The translations under genes were made by a program, and so were the position numbers. The notes under the pieces were generated by a model. The model was not told the DNA's origin, searched no databases, and saw only the letters and a program-made list of their open reading frames with translations. A DNA stretch of 64,000 nucleotides from Rhodocyclaceae bacterium (GTDB taxonomy: Bacteria; Pseudomonadota; Gammaproteobacteria; Burkholderiales; Rhodocyclaceae): positions 62,001 through 126,000 of the forward strand of contig JAGTRP010000009.1 of the NCBI GenBank assembly GCA_018261935.1, given 5' to 3'. Shown one piece after another: positions 38,372 to 45,751 of this stretch. Numbering within the stretch: the first letter of the stretch is position 1; each line of letters starts with the position of its first letter.

Positions 38372-38704
38372 ATGCGATTACCGTCTTTCGCGGCATGGCT
38401 TGCCGCAGGCCTTTGCGCGTTCCCGCCGGCGGCTTCGGCCGCCGCCCTGGACGACAACGCCAACATGAGGATCCTGGCCGCCCGGAGCCGGATCATGCGC
38501 CTGAACAACGACTATTTCATGGAACAACTCAAGCAGAAGGGCGCGCCGACCAACGAGGAGGAAGCTCTTGAGATGTACCGGGGAAGGGTCGGCTGCGGCA
38601 GCGTCGATATCGGCAACCAGGTCGTCAGCAGCGGCATCGGCAACGAAATCAGCGTCATCATCCTCGGCGACGTCATCAACGTCGGCAACCGCTGCACGCG
38701 GTAA
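38372..38704 (+). CDS. exported small protein of the curli-like cluster
   Basis: A 110-aa exported protein: signal peptide MRLPSFAAWLAAGLCAFPPAASA, a helical charged stretch (NMRILAARSRIMRLNNDYFMEQLKQKG), and a C-terminal beta/Gly/Asn part CGSVDIGNQVVSSGIGNEISVIILGDVINVGNRC with one cysteine at each end, probably a disulfide loop. The IGN/VGN elements recall the repeats of the two repeat proteins nearby. Its length and placement next to the CsgG-like gene suggest an accessory or nucleator role; this is inference. ATG 38372 begins just after the terminator. Confidence 0.7.
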   Translation: MRLPSFAAWLAAGLCAFPPAASAAALDDNANMRILAARSRIMRLNNDYFMEQLKQKGAPTNEEEALEMYRGRVGCGSVDIGNQVVSSGIGNEISVIILGDVINVGNRCTR

Positions 38705-38719
38705 GGAAAGGGAAGCACC

Positions 38720-39994
38720 GTGACTCTCCGCATACCCTTCGCCCGGTTGGCAACCGCATTCCTGGGCTCCATCCTGGCAGGATGCTCCGCCATCCCGGTC
38801 AGCCCCCCCGAGAATGTCCGCGAAACCCTCTCGCCCACCTACCCGGTGCGCACCCTGACCGGCTTCACCGAAGGCCTGGCCTGCATGGACCAGATGTTCA
38901 TCCGCCACAAGGTGGAGCCCATCTACGTCACCGCCGCCCCCATCCCGGACTATTCGGAAAGCCGCGGCGGCGCCGGCTACGGCGCCCGGGACATGATGAT
39001 CTCGGCCATCTCGGAGATGAGCAAGGAAAGCGCCGCCATCCGCTTCGTGGCCTTCGACCGCCAGACCCCGGACATCGTCGCCCTGCAGAGCAGCCATCCG
39101 AAAAAGGGCGCCCTGCGCATCCCGGACTTCTTCATCCGGGGGGCCGTCACCCAGATCAACACCTCGCCCTACACCAAGCAGCGGGGCGGTTCCCTGAACG
39201 CCGGCCAGATCAATGAAAACATTCAGGGCGGCAGCTATTCGGGGTCGGCCTCGGTGTCCCTGTCCAGCGTCTCCCTGGACCTGGCCCTGGGCCTGGTGAA
39301 CAACTACCAGATCCTGCCCGGGGTCTTTTCCGCCAACACCTTCAGCGTCGAGAAGCGGGGCGCCTCGGACGAGATTTCCATCAGCCTCAAGAAGCTCGGC
39401 GCCATCTTCAGCACCAACGAGAACCGGGCCGAGGCCCTGAGCCGGGCCCTGCGGGCGCTGGTGGAGGTGGGGACCATCGAACTGTTCGGCAAGCTCTACA
39501 ACCTGCCCTACTGGGAATGCCTGGCCGCCATCGGCGAAGTCACCCCCGAGCGGGAGAAGGCCCGGTCCCTGTACGCTTCCCTGTCCCACCAGGAGCGGGC
39601 CGAATTCGTCCTCGCCACCCTGCGCAGCCTGAAGATGGCCAAGGCCGATACCCGGCCCCTGGAGGAAGACGGCTCCCTGACCCCAGCCTTCCGCCGGGCC
39701 CTCATGCAGTACCGCATGCGCCACAACGTCTTCGGTGACAGCGGCGTCGATTTCGCCATCTTCGAACGGGCCTGGAAGGACAACCAGCACGCCGCTGCCG
39801 CGGCGGCTACCCCGCCCGCCGGCATCGAGGTGCCGAAGAGCAACGGCACGCCCCCGAGCGAGCAGCCCAAGCTCCTCAACCCCTCCAATCCGGCGCCGGC
39901 GGACATGAAGCTGCCGCCCGCCCCCGCCGCCCCGGTGCTGCCGCCGGTCTCCGGCGGGCCGGCCCATCCGGCGGCGCCGGCGCCAGGCAAGTGA
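38720..39994 (+). CDS. CsgG-like outer-membrane export lipoprotein with extra C-terminal domain
   Basis: A 424-aa lipoprotein. Lipobox ILAGC puts the lipidated Cys at residue 22, followed by Ser-Ala, compatible with the outer membrane. Residues about 85-265 follow the CsgG pattern: RFVAFDRQ, then FFIRGAVTQIN, a Gly/Ser-rich loop (GGSYSGSASVSLSSVSLDLALGLVNNYQILPG) comparable to CsgG transmembrane hairpins, and a closing ALSRALRALVEVGTIELFGKLYNLPYWEC like the CsgG helix before its end. CsgG forms the pore for curli subunits. Residues about 285-355 look like a peptidoglycan-binding-like helical domain (EEDGSLTPAFRRALMQYRMRHN), and the last 65 residues are Pro/Ala-rich. The GTG start at 38720 follows an AAGGAAAGGGAAG ribosome site. 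Confidence 0.75.
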   Translation: MTLRIPFARLATAFLGSILAGCSAIPVSPPENVRETLSPTYPVRTLTGFTEGLACMDQMFIRHKVEPIYVTAAPIPDYSESRGGAGYGARDMMISAISEMSKESAAIRFVAFDRQTPDIVALQSSHPKKGALRIPDFFIRGAVTQINTSPYTKQRGGSLNAGQINENIQGGSYSGSASVSLSSVSLDLALGLVNNYQILPGVFSANTFSVEKRGASDEISISLKKLGAIFSTNENRAEALSRALRALVEVGTIELFGKLYNLPYWECLAAIGEVTPEREKARSLYASLSHQERAEFVLATLRSLKMAKADTRPLEEDGSLTPAFRRALMQYRMRHNVFGDSGVDFAIFERAWKDNQHAAAAAATPPAGIEVPKSNGTPPSEQPKLLNPSNPAPADMKLPPAPAAPVLPPVSGGPAHPAAPAPGK

Positions 39995-40020
39995 GGCCGG
40001 CCTAGACGGCGGGAGCCACC

Positions 40021-43000
40021 ATGGACGCCACAGGGTTCCGCCGGCGGAGCCATCGCGGAGGGTGGTGGAAGGCGGCCTGCTGGGCCCTGCTGTGCTTCTC
40101 CCCGGCCCTTGCCGACCAGGCCTCGGACCTCCTCGGCAAGGGCCCCATCGCGCCGGCGGTGCGCAGGATGATCGATGCCGCCCCCGTCGCGGCGTCGGCC
40201 GCGGCCCTGTCCGTGGCCGGAGGGAGCAGCGCCGACGACGACCTGCCGGACGCCCCCGGCATCCCCGCCCTGAAAAGCCTGCGCCTGAAGCGGCTGAGGA
40301 TCGACGGCGGCGGGTCCGCGGGCGGCGGTGGGCCAGTGAATGCGGCTTCCCCGGTGGACATCCACGGCGGCCGCCTGGAGGCCCGGGTCACCAGCAACCT
40401 GGCGGAATCCATCCAGGCCCGCATCGCCGCCCCCGACGAAGGGCGGCCCCAGGTGAACCCGGTCATCAAGCCCTCGGGGGTGCATGTCCTCGACGTGGTC
40501 ATCGCCCTGCAGAAGCCTGCCGTCGACGTGCCCGATCCCTCGGACGCCATCGACGTCCTGCAGCGCCTCAGGAAGCCCGTGCCCGTGGAGCCTAAAGTCC
40601 CGGTCAAGGTGCCGGACAGCGACCTGGACCGCCTCAAGGAAGCCCAGGTCAGCCTGGAGGATTTGGGCAAGCTGCTGCCGGACCACGGGCGCAGGATCGT
40701 GGACAACATCAACAAGGTCATCGCCCCCGACTTCGCCAAGGACATCGCCGACAAGGCCCGCAGCGAGGTGGATGCCCCCGACCTGCTGGTTAAGCTCAAG
40801 GAGCTGGTGCCGGACCAGCCCGCCGCCCCCGACATCGATCCCCGCGGCGATATCAATGTCCCGGACAGGTTGCCGGACAAGCCCTGGGACATGGACGACA
40901 ACCTGAAGGCCCTGGCCGAACTGGAGAAGATTTCGGTGTCGACGATCTCCCTGGACGACATCCTGGCCCGGATCGACGCCCACGCCAACCGGCCCGACGA
41001 TCCCGACGCAATCAAGTGGGGAGAACTGCGGGACAAGCTGAAGGAACTGGATCCGGAGCACATCCCCATCCAGGACCTCCACGACCTGGTGAACCCCCGC
41101 ACCCCGGACGGGCGCCCCTCGCCCCATTCCATCACCGCCGCCATCGCCGACATCAAGGCCCGGACCGAGGCAGCCACCGACCGGGTGAAGGAGCGCATCG
41201 ACGTCGCCCTGGCCAAGACTACCGCCACCATACAGGGCAAGATCAGCGGCGCCATCTCCGTCGTCAGCCAGAAGGTGAACGATGGCCTCGACAAGGCCTT
41301 CACCGAACTGAGCAAGGTCTGCCGGGACGAGGGGGCCAAGCACAAGGGCGCCGCCGACCAGTACGCCAAGCAGGCTGCCGACGTGAAGGTGCCGCCTATC
41401 CGGTACGAGGACTGCCATTGCCGCCGCTGCGGCGACTGCCTCTGGACGTCCAAATGCTGCTGCGAGAGCTGCCCCATTCCGGACTCGGTCAAGGCCAACG
41501 CCGACGCCAGCGCCAAGAAGGCGGCCATCGAGGCCCAGGCCAAGTCCGAGCAGGAGCAGTCGGACAAGTTCAACGCCGCCGCCGACAAGGTCATCCAGAA
41601 GAAGAACGAGATCGAGACCAGCCTGGCCAGCGTCTTTTCCGACGTAAACAAGCAGATCGGCGCCATCGACCTGGGCCCTGGCGCGGTGGACGAGGGGGGC
41701 GACGACTCCGACGGCGGCTCCTCCCAGCCCGGCACCACGACCCCACCCCGGCATCCCCATGGCCAGTCCTTTTCCGAGCCCCATCTGGTGGACCGCTTTC
41801 TCAAGATCCTGGGCGACGTCAACCTCACCCTCCAGGTCGTCGACAACGTGAATGCGGCAATCGGCAGCAACGCCACCGCCATCCAGCGCATCGAGGCTAC
41901 CGGCGGCGGCATGGGGGCCAAGATCGTCCTGAGCGAGATGGATGTGGACATGTCCATCGGCGCGGTCAACGCGGCCATCGGCCACAACAGCTATGCCCGC
42001 CAGGTGATGGAGTCCCTGGGCACCACCGACGCCAACCAGCAGCTGGGGCCGGTGCGCGCCCGGCGGGATGTGGACGGGGCGGTCAACGCCGCCATCGGCG
42101 CCGACTCCCTGGCCGACATGCGCATCGCCAGCCTCGGCGGCAGCAGCCCCGGCGGGGTGGACATGACTGCCACCGTCATCGGCGCCGTCAATGCCGCCAT
42201 CGGCTACAACAGCGATGCCCTGATGTCCCTGGGCAACCTGGACGGCGTGGTGGGCGCCAGCTCCCGGCTCTTCCTCCTGTCCACCGGGGCGGTCAATGCC
42301 GCCATCGGCGCCGGGACGGAATCCACGGTGCGCCTGGCGAACCTGTCCCCATCGGGCAAGATCGGCGGCAGCTATGTCAGCCGGGTAGTTCAGCCCGGCG
42401 GCGCCATCGCCGCCGCCATCGGCTACCACGCCACCAGCGCCGTCGGCCTCGGCAACATCGACGGCACGGTGCAGGGCAACGCCAATATCAACGTCGCCAG
42501 CGGCCCAGTGATTTCGGCGGCCATCGGCGGCTCCACCACGGCCGTCAACCGCTTCGGCGAAGTGGGGCCGGGCGGGCGGGTCAGCGGCAACCTCGACCTG
42601 AATGTGAGAGCCGGAGGGGCCACCGCCTTCGCCGTCGGCGCCAGTACGACAGCCCGCAACGAGGTGGCGGTAATCGATGCGCCGGTGACCGGCTCGGCCA
42701 AGATCGCGGTGGACGTGGGCGAGATCGTGACCGGCACGGTGGGGGCCAACACCGGGGCGACGGCGGTGGTGGGATCGGTGAAGGCGCCGGTGACCGGGCC
42801 GGTGGATATCAGCGTCAACGCCGGGGGCATCAACACCTTCGCCATCGGCCTATCCACCGACAAGACCATCCGCAGCGACACCTACGTCGGCAGCGTCCTG
42901 CAGCCTACCACCGGCCCGGTGAACATCAATGTCAGCACCGGCGGCATCTTCACCCTCGGCTTCGGCCTGGTCCTCGACCTCGGCATCTTTGGGACCCTGG

Positions 43001-43053
43001 ACTTCAGCCACCAGGGCTGCACCCAGATCGGCAACATCGGCAGCGGCTGCTGA
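40021..43053 (+). CDS. giant exported repeat protein with cysteine cluster, candidate adhesin/fibre component
   Basis: A 1010-aa exported protein. The signal peptide has a basic start (RRRSHRGGWWK) and cleaves near PALADQ. Residues 60-400 are Pro/Asp-rich with recurring VPDxxD and long helical stretches (ELEKISVSTISLDDILARID). Residues 465-484 hold eight cysteines (465, 467, 470, 473, 479, 480, 481, 484). An Ala/Lys/Glu coiled coil follows to about 550 and then a Gly/Ser/Pro linker. From about 600 to 990 there are eleven repeats with the core GAVNAAIGxNSxA, anchor residues 611, 650, 689, 724, 759, 796, 831, 868, 903, 938 and 977, decaying toward the end. It finishes CTQIGNIGSGC, like the end of the 103-aa protein. 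It starts 26 nt after the CsgG-like gene. No known family recognised. Confidence 0.8.
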   Translation: MDATGFRRRSHRGGWWKAACWALLCFSPALADQASDLLGKGPIAPAVRRMIDAAPVAASAAALSVAGGSSADDDLPDAPGIPALKSLRLKRLRIDGGGSAGGGGPVNAASPVDIHGGRLEARVTSNLAESIQARIAAPDEGRPQVNPVIKPSGVHVLDVVIALQKPAVDVPDPSDAIDVLQRLRKPVPVEPKVPVKVPDSDLDRLKEAQVSLEDLGKLLPDHGRRIVDNINKVIAPDFAKDIADKARSEVDAPDLLVKLKELVPDQPAAPDIDPRGDINVPDRLPDKPWDMDDNLKALAELEKISVSTISLDDILARIDAHANRPDDPDAIKWGELRDKLKELDPEHIPIQDLHDLVNPRTPDGRPSPHSITAAIADIKARTEAATDRVKERIDVALAKTTATIQGKISGAISVVSQKVNDGLDKAFTELSKVCRDEGAKHKGAADQYAKQAADVKVPPIRYEDCHCRRCGDCLWTSKCCCESCPIPDSVKANADASAKKAAIEAQAKSEQEQSDKFNAAADKVIQKKNEIETSLASVFSDVNKQIGAIDLGPGAVDEGGDDSDGGSSQPGTTTPPRHPHGQSFSEPHLVDRFLKILGDVNLTLQVVDNVNAAIGSNATAIQRIEATGGGMGAKIVLSEMDVDMSIGAVNAAIGHNSYARQVMESLGTTDANQQLGPVRARRDVDGAVNAAIGADSLADMRIASLGGSSPGGVDMTATVIGAVNAAIGYNSDALMSLGNLDGVVGASSRLFLLSTGAVNAAIGAGTESTVRLANLSPSGKIGGSYVSRVVQPGGAIAAAIGYHATSAVGLGNIDGTVQGNANINVASGPVISAAIGGSTTAVNRFGEVGPGGRVSGNLDLNVRAGGATAFAVGASTTARNEVAVIDAPVTGSAKIAVDVGEIVTGTVGANTGATAVVGSVKAPVTGPVDISVNAGGINTFAIGLSTDKTIRSDTYVGSVLQPTTGPVNINVSTGGIFTLGFGLVLDLGIFGTLDFSHQGCTQIGNIGSGC
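41836..42985 (+). repeat. eleven coding repeats, 105-117 bp period
   Basis: In-frame repeats of 35-39 codons within the giant protein. The first five keep NAAIG almost unchanged (VNAAIGSNATA, VNAAIGHNSYA, VNAAIGADSLA, VNAAIGYNSDA, VNAAIGAGTES). The later six diverge (IAAAIGYHATS, ISAAIGGSTTA, TAFAVGASTTA, VTGTVGANTGA, NTFAIGLSTDK, FTLGFG). Between anchors is a variable beta-type stretch rich in G, V and N. The DNA of the repeats has diverged at third positions, so the array is old and selected as protein. Confidence 0.8.
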
Positions 43054-43101
43054 CTGCCCGGGCCGGAGCGAACCCCGGCCGGTGGTTGGCGGTCTCTGGT
43101 A

Positions 43102-43130
43102 GATACCGGCCGGTATAATCGGCCGGTATC
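43102..43130 (+). promoter_or_regulatory. palindromic operator overlapping a consensus -10 box
   Basis: GATACCGGCC (43102-43111) and GGCCGGTATC (43121-43130) are exact inverted repeats with a 9-nt spacer that contains TATAAT (43114-43119), a perfect -10 hexamer. ATACCGGCCGGTAT (43103-43116) is itself a perfect palindrome. The expected transcript start falls just before the ATG at 43147. A regulator binding here would block RNA polymerase. No good -35 is visible. No cobalamin riboswitch fold was seen in this short leader. Confidence 0.55.
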
Positions 43131-43146
43131 AATTCAAGGACCGACC

Positions 43147-43701
43147 ATGGGCAACCGCCTTTCCAAGATCGTCACCCGCACCGGCGACAGCGGCACCACC
43201 GGGCTGGGCGACGGCTCCCGCACCACCAAGGACAGCCTCCGGATCGACGCCATCGGCGAGGTGGACGAACTGAATTCCAGCCTCGGGGTGCTCCTCTGCG
43301 AGGAGCTGCCGGAGAAGGTGCGCACGGCGCTGATCGACATCCAGCACGACCTCTTCGACCTGGGGGGCGAACTCTGCCTGCCCGGCATGAGCGTCATGAA
43401 GGACGCCCAGGTGGCGCGCCTCGAAGCCCTGGTCGAGGAATTCAACGCCGACCTTCCGCGGCTCAAGGAATTCATCCTCCCCGGCGGCACCCGGGCCGCT
43501 GCCCTCGCCCACCTGTCCCGCACCGTCTGCCGCCGGGCCGAGCGGGCGGTGGTCCGGCTCCACACGGAAGAGCCCGTGCCCGACGCCGCCCGCCGCTACC
43601 TCAACCGGCTTTCGGACCTCCTCTTCATCCTCGGCCGCAGCCTCAACCGCTTCGGCGGGCAAGGCGACGTGCTGTGGCAGAAGGGGAAGAACGCGGGCTG
43701 A
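43147..43701 (+). CDS. cob(I)yrinic acid a,c-diamide adenosyltransferase, PduO type
   Basis: A 184-aa ATP:cob(I)alamin adenosyltransferase of the PduO/MMAB family, which attaches the adenosyl group to make coenzyme B12. The N-terminal ATP-binding segment TRTGDSGTTGLGDGSRTTKDS is intact, followed by IDAIGEVDELNSSLGVLL. The C-terminal signature RRAERAVVRLHTEE and YLNRLSDLLFILGR are complete. No other cobalamin gene is nearby. The gene has its own palindromic promoter region. Confidence 0.93.
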   Translation: MGNRLSKIVTRTGDSGTTGLGDGSRTTKDSLRIDAIGEVDELNSSLGVLLCEELPEKVRTALIDIQHDLFDLGGELCLPGMSVMKDAQVARLEALVEEFNADLPRLKEFILPGGTRAAALAHLSRTVCRRAERAVVRLHTEEPVPDAARRYLNRLSDLLFILGRSLNRFGGQGDVLWQKGKNAG

Positions 43702-43915
43702 GGGCTGCCAAGGCGATAGCTGCGAATGAAGTCGGGGTCGGCGCCGGAATATGGGTTTGGTATGGCGGGGAATCAGGCAGCAGCCGACCCAATATAGTTG
43801 TTCAGACGGGTGTCAGCCCGGCCACGAAGCGGACCCTCAACGCGCGAATTCACCGGCCTGCGCGCTCTTTCGCGCACTTCCGGTGGAATGATAGGTTGGG
43901 CGCCGGTTCCACCCG

Positions 43916-44500
43916 TCATTCAGCAGACGCTTCGATTTCAGTTTGCGACCAGCGGCGGATTTCCTCCACTTCAGTTGGCTTAAGGCCGAGTGACTGGAGG
44001 AAGGCCGCGTGGCCCTTGGGATTTTCACGTTCGAATTCAATGTGCCACATATGCATGGCGGTCTCATCAAGTCCAGCACGGTGCAGAAGCGCAACCCACG
44101 CTGCCTTGTCGTAATGTTGCCGACCGTATCGGAAATCAGGAACCGCCAGAAGGCGCGCCAGAAGGCGTTGCTGGTCGCGGATCCGCTCCACTTCCTGGCA
44201 GAGCCCGAGAAGGCGCTTCTCCAGAAGCTCTGTCGGCCCAGGATGGTCACGCCGGCCTGAAGAATTGAGCGGTGTGAGTAGGGTACCTATGTCGGCAAGT
44301 GCCAACCCGGCGTCGCGGAGACGCCGGATTGTGCGGAGGCGCTCCAACTCGGATTCGCCGTAGAGGCGGTAGCCGGCCGTGCTGCGTCCGCTCGGCTCCA
44401 GCAGCCGGAGGGATTCGTAATGCAGAACGGAGGTACGCGCCAGCCCAACTCGCTTGCAGAGTTGCCCGAGCGTGAGCTTTCCGGTGTAGGCCTTGGTCAT
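43916..44500 (-). CDS. MerR family transcriptional regulator
   Basis: A 194-aa regulator. The N-terminal winged helix-turn-helix is of MerR type (LTLGQLCKRVGLARTSVLHYESLRLLEPSGRSTAGYRLYGESELERLRTIRRLRDAGLALADI), followed by a coiled-coil dimer helix (LEKRLLGLCQEVERIRDQQRLLARLL) and an effector region of about 80 residues lacking the Cys pattern of metal sensors. The start overlaps the stop of the preceding gene (ATGA). Its base composition looks less GC-rich than the neighbourhood, a hint of transfer. The signal is unknown. Confidence 0.88.
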   Translation of the reverse strand: MTKAYTGKLTLGQLCKRVGLARTSVLHYESLRLLEPSGRSTAGYRLYGESELERLRTIRRLRDAGLALADIGTLLTPLNSSGRRDHPGPTELLEKRLLGLCQEVERIRDQQRLLARLLAVPDFRYGRQHYDKAAWVALLHRAGLDETAMHMWHIEFERENPKGHAAFLQSLGLKPTEVEEIRRWSQTEIEASAE

Positions 44501-44913
44501 GACGGCAGAGGAAGGCGGTCGGGCGGGAGGAAGCGTTCCCGTGCCGTCTGCGAGTTCAGGAGAGTGTCGGAATAGTACCGCGCCAACACACCCCGCGCGT
44601 CATTCATCAGGTCGGCGCTGGCGGCAAGAAAATCCTCCCAGGAGAGCGCAGGATCAGCGCCACCTCCATGTGCCATCAGGCGCACCAGGGCTTCGGAGAG
44701 GGTCCGGTTGTATTTTTCAGGTACACCCAGGCGCGTTGCCAGCCGGTCGATAGCGTCGCAGGTATCAGTCACCGCATCTTCCAGCGGCTGACGCTGAAGC
44801 AGCAGCCAGGCAGCGCGCACATGCCCGTGATGATCAAAGCCGGCCGGCGGCATGCTGGAATCGAGAAATGCGGCGAGAAACTGGTCGTTCGACATCGATG
44901 TCGAGTCCGTCAT
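44497..44913 (-). CDS. conserved hypothetical protein coupled to the MerR regulator
   Basis: A 138-aa soluble protein (MTDSTSMSNDQFLAAFLDSSMPPAGFDHHGHVRAAWLLLQRQ...). The histidine group FDHHGHVRAAW and the later KYNRTLSEALVRLMAH recur in a small family of unknown function that I recall only vaguely. The histidines could bind metal. It is translated before, and overlaps, the MerR gene. ATG 44913 was chosen because it follows a GGAGC-type ribosome site; the 25 residues upstream are hydrophobic but not signal-like. The 274 nt between this gene and the BamE-like gene show nothing I recognise. Confidence 0.65.
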   Translation of the reverse strand: MTDSTSMSNDQFLAAFLDSSMPPAGFDHHGHVRAAWLLLQRQPLEDAVTDTCDAIDRLATRLGVPEKYNRTLSEALVRLMAHGGGADPALSWEDFLAASADLMNDARGVLARYYSDTLLNSQTARERFLPPDRLPLPS

Positions 44914-45187
44914 GATTTGCTCCTGTGGATTGGGAGCGCCAAGCATGAACCCTACTACGATCGTCAGGTCAAGGCATGCCGAATACAAGGGGTTGATCGA
45001 GTTGTGCTGGGTGAGTTCGACGATGGACGCATTGCTGTCGCGGCGTCTCGAATGACGGCTTCGAAGCGCAAGCCTAACCGACTGCTCCTGGCCGTCTGCG
45101 GCCCGACAACCTCGACGCTGTCCACCGCCCCGCCAGTGCCGACAGCGTCCGCCGGCTCAATCAACGTCCCCGCCATTGGGCACCTTC

Positions 45188-45682
45188 TCAGCCCCTGGCC
45201 TCCACCCGCCGGGACGTCTTCTTCACCAAGCCGGTACCGACGTCGAAATGGACATGGAAATGGGCTTCCTCGGTGGGCAGGGTGCCGGCCACCCGCCAGT
45301 CCCAGACTTCTTCGCCCAGGCGCTCGTAGGTCGTGACCGAGCCGGGATGGCCCAGGAGGCGCTGAACCTGCTCCCTGTCCATGCCTTCCCGGACCCTGGC
45401 AAAATTGGCCTCGGTCAGGACCTGCTCGACCCGGAGCACCACCAGGTCCGGGCCGAAGGTGATCATGTGGCATTCGATCCCGCCGGGCTGGCGGTTGTAT
45501 TCCCAGGTGACGGTGCCATCCCCGTTGCGGTACTCCGCCGCGGGCGCCCCCATCCGGGCCCGGACTTCGGCGCTGGTGGTGATCCCCGGCTGGATGGACT
45601 TCAGGTTGCCGTAATCGCAGGCCGGCAGGAAAAGTGCCGCAAGAGCGGCAAGGGCGGCGGCAAGCCAGGTCTGGCGGCTCAT
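45188..45682 (-). CDS. outer-membrane lipoprotein with two BamE/SmpA-like domains
   Basis: A 164-aa lipoprotein: signal peptide with lipobox FLPAC (Cys about residue 22), then two copies of the SmpA/OmlA (BamE-like) fold. The first is LKSIQPGITTSAEVRARMGAPAAEYRNGDGTVTWEYNRQP. The second is FARVREGMDREQVQRLLGHPGSVTTYERLGEEVWDWRVAG. BamE is part of the outer-membrane protein assembly machine and has one such domain, so this is a paralogue of unknown role. Confidence 0.85.
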   Translation of the reverse strand: MSRQTWLAAALAALAALFLPACDYGNLKSIQPGITTSAEVRARMGAPAAEYRNGDGTVTWEYNRQPGGIECHMITFGPDLVVLRVEQVLTEANFARVREGMDREQVQRLLGHPGSVTTYERLGEEVWDWRVAGTLPTEEAHFHVHFDVGTGLVKKTSRRVEARG

Positions 45683-45751
45683 GGTTTAGGAATGGCTCCG
45701 GGAAGCGCCTTGGCGCCGGACAGGAGCCGGGGCCCCTGTCCGGCCATGTTG

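Noticed and set aside
41836-42985. A CRISPR array or DNA-level tandem repeat
   Set aside because: The repetition is at protein level with varied codons and uneven 105-117 bp spacing, and it is in frame within one coding region.
41016-43118. A 700-codon open frame overlapping the giant repeat protein in another frame
   Set aside because: Arg/Gly/His/Pro-rich shadow. The other frame has a signal peptide, the cysteine cluster and conserved repeats whose third positions vary.
43060-43146. A cobalamin riboswitch upstream of the adenosyltransferase
   Set aside because: The leader is too short and no B12-box-like sequence is visible. An inverted repeat around a -10 box explains the symmetry better.
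44914-45187. A further gene or regulatory RNA in the gap before the BamE-like gene
   Set aside because: Open frames here start inside neighbouring genes and lack coding character. No terminator, riboswitch or repeat was recognised.
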